From contig NZ_LT963430.1 in the NCBI RefSeq assembly GCF_900199405.1, positions 2,945,605-3,009,604 of the forward strand: a stretch of DNA of 64,000 bases, read 5' to 3'. Position numbers and translations under genes: made by a program. The DNA comes from Beduinella massiliensis (lineage in GTDB: Bacteria > Bacillota > Clostridia > Christensenellales > Aristaeellaceae). Of the stretch, positions 61,323 to 64,000 are shown piece after piece; position 1 is the first letter of the stretch, and each line of letters opens with the position of its first letter. The notes under the pieces were generated by a model, which made no database searches, was not told the DNA's origin, and saw only the letters and a list, made by a program, of their open reading frames with translations.

Positions 61323-61583
61323 TTACTTCGCCTTCTCGACGATCTCGACAAGGCGCCAGCGCTTGTCGCGGCTAATCGGGCGGGTCTCCATGACGCGGAC
61401 GGTGTCGCCAATGCCGCACTCGTTCTTCTCGTCATGCACCTTGAATTTGGTGGTCTGGTTCATGATCTTGCCGTAGAGCGGATGACGAACACGGTTCTTC
61501 ACCGCCACGACAACGGTCTTATCCATCTTATCGCTAACGACCACGCCAACGCGGGTCTTGCGCAGGTTTCTGCTTTCAGACAT
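61323..61583 (-). CDS. rpsQ: 30S ribosomal protein S17
   Basis: 86 residues: [30 protein letters not shown] and [22 protein letters not shown]-fold protein that binds 16S rRNA. The ATG at 61583 is preceded by AGAAGGGAGG. Confidence 0.97.
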   Translation of the reverse strand: MSESRNLRKTRVGVVVSDKMDKTVVVAVKNRVRHPLYGKIMNQTTKFKVHDEKNECGIGDTVRVMETRPISRDKRWRLVEIVEKAK

Positions 61584-61613
61584 TGAAGCGGTAGCCTCCC
61601 TTCTCATTTACAG

Positions 61614-61814
61614 TTACGCCTGAGCCTTGAGCTCCAGGCTGCGGAGGACGGTCTTGGCACGGGCGATGTCGCGCTTGACGTTCTTGATCGCCATCGTGTT
61701 TTGAAGCTGACCCGTAGCAAGCTGGAAACGAAGGGTGAAGAGCTCAGCTTTCAGTTCCTTCACCTTGTCGCTCAGCTGCTCGGCTGTCATTTCACTGAAC
61801 TGATTCGCCTTCAT
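61614..61814 (-). CDS. rpmC: 50S ribosomal protein L29
   Basis: 66 residues, two-helix protein at the exit tunnel: [39 protein letters not shown]. Its ATG overlaps the rplP stop (TAATG), so the two are coupled. Confidence 0.97.
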   Translation of the reverse strand: MKANQFSEMTAEQLSDKVKELKAELFTLRFQLATGQLQNTMAIKNVKRDIARAKTVLRSLELKAQA

Positions 61815-62251
61815 TAACCCTCACCACCCACTTCATTGTTCTGAGCCTCACGCTTGAGGAACTTGGTCTTGATGGGCAGCTTGTGCTGCGCCAGACGCAG
61901 GGCTTCACGCGCCGCTTCTTCCGGCACGCCCTTGATCTCAAAGAGCACGCGGCCGGGCTTGACGACGGCTACCCAGTATTCGGGAGAACCCTTGCCGGAG
62001 CCCATGCGGGTCTCGGCCGGCTTTTCGGTGATCGGCTTGTCCGGGAAGATCTTGATCCATACCTGACCGCCGCGCTTGGTGTAACGGGTCAGCGCAACAC
62101 GGGCCGCCTCGATCTGGTTGGACGTGATCCAGCCCGGCTCTACGGCCTGAATGCCGTAGTCGCCGTACGCGAGGAAGTTGCCGCGCGTGGCCTTACCCTT
62201 CATGCGGCCGCGGAAGACGCGGCGGCGCTTTACTCTCTTGGGCATCAACAT
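61814..62251 (-). CDS. rplP: 50S ribosomal protein L16
   Basis: 145 residues: [40 protein letters not shown] and [16 protein letters not shown]. Contacts A-site tRNA. ATGs at 62251 and 62245; the first has GGAGG 9 bases upstream. Confidence 0.98.
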   Translation of the reverse strand: MLMPKRVKRRRVFRGRMKGKATRGNFLAYGDYGIQAVEPGWITSNQIEAARVALTRYTKRGGQVWIKIFPDKPITEKPAETRMGSGKGSPEYWVAVVKPGRVLFEIKGVPEEAAREALRLAQHKLPIKTKFLKREAQNNEVGGEG

Positions 62252-62254
62252 GGT

Positions 62255-62926
62255 TTACTTGCCTCCTTCGGTCTTGGCAGCAGGCGCTTTCTTCGCCTTA
62301 GGCAGGATCTGACCCTTGTAGATCCAAACCTTCACGCCGATGCGGCCGTACGTGGTGCGGGCCTCGGCGAAGCCGTAGTCGATGTTCGCGCGCAGGGTCT
62401 GCAGCGGGATGGAACCTTCGTGATAGCCCTCGCTGCGTGCGATATCCGCGCCGCCCAGACGGCCGGACACGGAGGTCTTGATGCCCTTGGCGCCGGCCTT
62501 CATCGCGCGGCCCAGGCACTGCTTCATCGCACGGCGGAAGCTGATGCGCTTTTCGAGCTGCTGGGCGATGTTTTCGGCGACCAGCTGCGCGTCCGCATCG
62601 GGATTCTTGATCTCCATGATGTTCAGGGAGACCGCCTTGCCGACGAAGGCTTCGATGTCCTTTTTCAGCTGCTCCACGCCCGCGCCGCCTCGGCCGATCA
62701 CCACGCCGGGCTTGGCGGTGAAGATGTTCACGGTAACCTTGTTGGCGCTGCGCTCAATGTCGACCTTGGAGATACCGGCTCCATTGAGGCGCGTCTTCAG
62801 CATTTCGCGCAGCTTGAAGTCCTCTTCAAGGTTGGCGGCGAAATCCTTTTTATTCGCATACCAGCGAGTGCTCCAGTCCATGATTACGCCCACGCGGGCG
62901 CCATGGGGATTAACTTTCTGACCCAT
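62255..62926 (-). CDS. rpsC: 30S ribosomal protein S3
   Basis: 223 residues: [20 protein letters not shown], a KH domain with [19 protein letters not shown], and the C-terminal [20 protein letters not shown]. Lies at the mRNA entry and helps unwind mRNA. Confidence 0.98.
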   Translation of the reverse strand: MGQKVNPHGARVGVIMDWSTRWYANKKDFAANLEEDFKLREMLKTRLNGAGISKVDIERSANKVTVNIFTAKPGVVIGRGGAGVEQLKKDIEAFVGKAVSLNIMEIKNPDADAQLVAENIAQQLEKRISFRRAMKQCLGRAMKAGAKGIKTSVSGRLGGADIARSEGYHEGSIPLQTLRANIDYGFAEARTTYGRIGVKVWIYKGQILPKAKKAPAAKTEGGK

Positions 62927-62938
62927 CCGATTCCCTCC

Positions 62939-63322
62939 TTACTTCTGATCGAGCACGACCGTGATGTGGCTGGTCCGCTTGAGCATCGGCGATGCGCTGC
63001 CGCGGGAGCGGGCGACGTAACGCTTGAGCGTCGGGCCGGGGTTGGCGTAAACCTCCGCCACATACAGCGAGCCGCGGTCCATGCTGAGGTTGTTCTCGGC
63101 GTTGGCAATGGCAGAAAGCAGCAGCTTTTCCACGACGGGAGCAGCCGCCTTGGGGGTATACATCAGGATCGCCAGGGCTTCGTCTACCTTCTTGCCGCGA
63201 ATCAGATCGATGACGATCTGAACCTTGCGGGAAGAAATACGGACGTAACGAGCGATGGCACGGGGCCGCTTGTCGCAATTCGCCTTGCGCGCAGCAGCCT
63301 TTTCACGGGTTCTGGTGGCCAT
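62939..63322 (-). CDS. rplV: 50S ribosomal protein L22
   Basis: 127 residues: [38 protein letters not shown] and the end [20 protein letters not shown]. Its loop lines the peptide exit tunnel. Slightly extended basic N-terminus. Confidence 0.98.
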   Translation of the reverse strand: MATRTREKAAARKANCDKRPRAIARYVRISSRKVQIVIDLIRGKKVDEALAILMYTPKAAAPVVEKLLLSAIANAENNLSMDRGSLYVAEVYANPGPTLKRYVARSRGSASPMLKRTSHITVVLDQK

Positions 63323-63337
63323 GCGGTTTCACTCCTT

Positions 63338-63616
63338 TTACTTGCGCGCGGACGCCTTCTCACCGGCGTGACCCCTGAAGGTACGCGTGGGGGCGAATTC
63401 GCCGAGCTTGTGTCCAACCATCTCTTCGACAATGTAAACCGGGACGTGCTTGCGGCCGTCATGCACGGCGATCGTGTGGCCGACCATCTCCGGGAAGATG
63501 GTGGACGCGCGCGACCAGGTCTTGAGCACGCTCTTCTTGCCGGTATTGTTCATTTCGACGATCTTCGCCAGGAGTCGTTCGCTGACGAAAGGTCCCTTCT
63601 TGACCGATCTGCTCAT
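63338..63616 (-). CDS. rpsS: 30S ribosomal protein S19
   Basis: 92 residues: [40 protein letters not shown] and [17 protein letters not shown]. Binds 16S rRNA in the 30S head with S13. Confidence 0.98.
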   Translation of the reverse strand: MSRSVKKGPFVSERLLAKIVEMNNTGKKSVLKTWSRASTIFPEMVGHTIAVHDGRKHVPVYIVEEMVGHKLGEFAPTRTFRGHAGEKASARK

Positions 63617-63652
63617 AGAGCTTTTAGCCTCCTTCCATAGGGCGTTTGGGTC

Positions 63653-64000
63653 TTACTTCTTGCCCGCACGCTTGACGATAAACTTGTCGGAATACTTCTT
63701 GTGCTTGCGGGTCTTCAGGCCCAGCGCAGGCTTGCCCCACGGGGTGACAGGCGCGGGCATGCCGACCGGGGATTTGCCTTCGCCGCCGCCGTGCGGGTGG
63801 TCGTTCGGGTTCATGACGACGCCGCGGACGGAGGGACGAATGCCCATGTGGCGGGTCTTACCGGCCTTGCCGACGCGGACGTTGCTGTGGTCGCTGTTGC
63901 CGACGGTGCCGATGGTGGCCTTCGCCTCCATCGAGATCATGCGAACCTCGCCGGAGGGCAGGCGAACCTGCGCGTAAGCGCCTTCCTTAGCCATCAGCTG
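63653..64000 (-). CDS. rplB: 50S ribosomal protein L2, C-terminal part (cut by window end)
   Basis: The last ~115 residues. [20 protein letters not shown] and the signature [17 protein letters not shown], which holds the peptidyl-transferase-associated histidine, are present. The N-terminal half lies outside the window; the frame is open to the edge (residues [17 protein letters not shown]). Confidence 0.97.
   Translation of the reverse strand, partial: QLMAKEGAYAQVRLPSGEVRMISMEAKATIGTVGNSDHSNVRVGKAGKTRHMGIRPSVRGVVMNPNDHPHGGGEGKSPVGMPAPVTPWGKPALGLKTRKHKKYSDKFIVKRAGKK

Overview
The window is about 60% G+C and comes from a Gram-positive, endospore-forming member of the Clostridia. The evidence is a Firmicute-type S10-spc-alpha ribosomal operon with Zn-ribbon S14 and L36 forms, a spoIIID-mbl pair, an ecfA1-ecfA2-ecfT-truA block, RecD2, and SAM-I, FMN and yybP-ykoY (Mn2+) riboswitches. 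The diet-sensing genes (hexuronate and autoinducer-2 use) would suit a gut organism. The genus cannot be read from the sequence.

Layout. 0-1.1 kb: the 5' part of rsgA behind a leader with a mini-ORF and a hairpin, plus a GNAT acetyltransferase. 1.1-4.1 kb: uxuB-uxuA (glucuronate/fructuronate to 2-keto-3-deoxygluconate) with a divergent AraC regulator. 4.1-13.9 kb: a full lsr autoinducer-2 locus. lsrA-C-D-B-F runs leftward and ends with an AEC-family transporter gene; lsrR-lsrK-cupin runs rightward. Near-mirror-image operator-like sites lie over both transcription starts. 14-23 kb: housekeeping and unknown genes, including DUF308, trmD behind a duplicated-fold unknown protein and a solitary DNA methyltransferase, Mn-riboswitch-controlled mntP, a membrane protein whose promoter carries a third lsr-type operator, a lipoprotein with eight peptidoglycan-binding repeats, and a HAD phosphatase. 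23-24 kb: a DnaA-box cluster and a roughly 245-nt structured RNA leader before a zinc-ribbon gene. 24-38.6 kb: recD2, metK, a small export protein, ttcA-like, mbl, spoIIID, a WG-repeat protein, truA, the ECF energy module under an FMN riboswitch, a YibE/F protein and alkaline phosphatase.

38.7-50.6 kb is an accessory surface locus on the minus strand. It encodes a membrane-anchored coiled-coil/SH3 protein, a giant Cna-B/Spy0128-like repeat protein interrupted by one frameshift, and an orphan family-5 solute-binding protein. It is preceded by about 1.1 kb of hairpin-rich, mostly non-coding DNA with its own promoter. 50.7-64 kb is the ribosomal operon from rplQ back to rplB (cut by the window end), with secY, adk, map, infA and rpoA in the usual order.

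How the parts fit. The lsr genes would import AI-2 (LsrABCD), phosphorylate it (LsrK), relieve LsrR repression and degrade the product (LsrF, perhaps helped by the cupin instead of the missing LsrG). The operator copy at 18.68 kb suggests that the LsrR regulon reaches a membrane protein outside the locus. Most of the 35-64 kb half, and most genes overall, are read on the minus strand.
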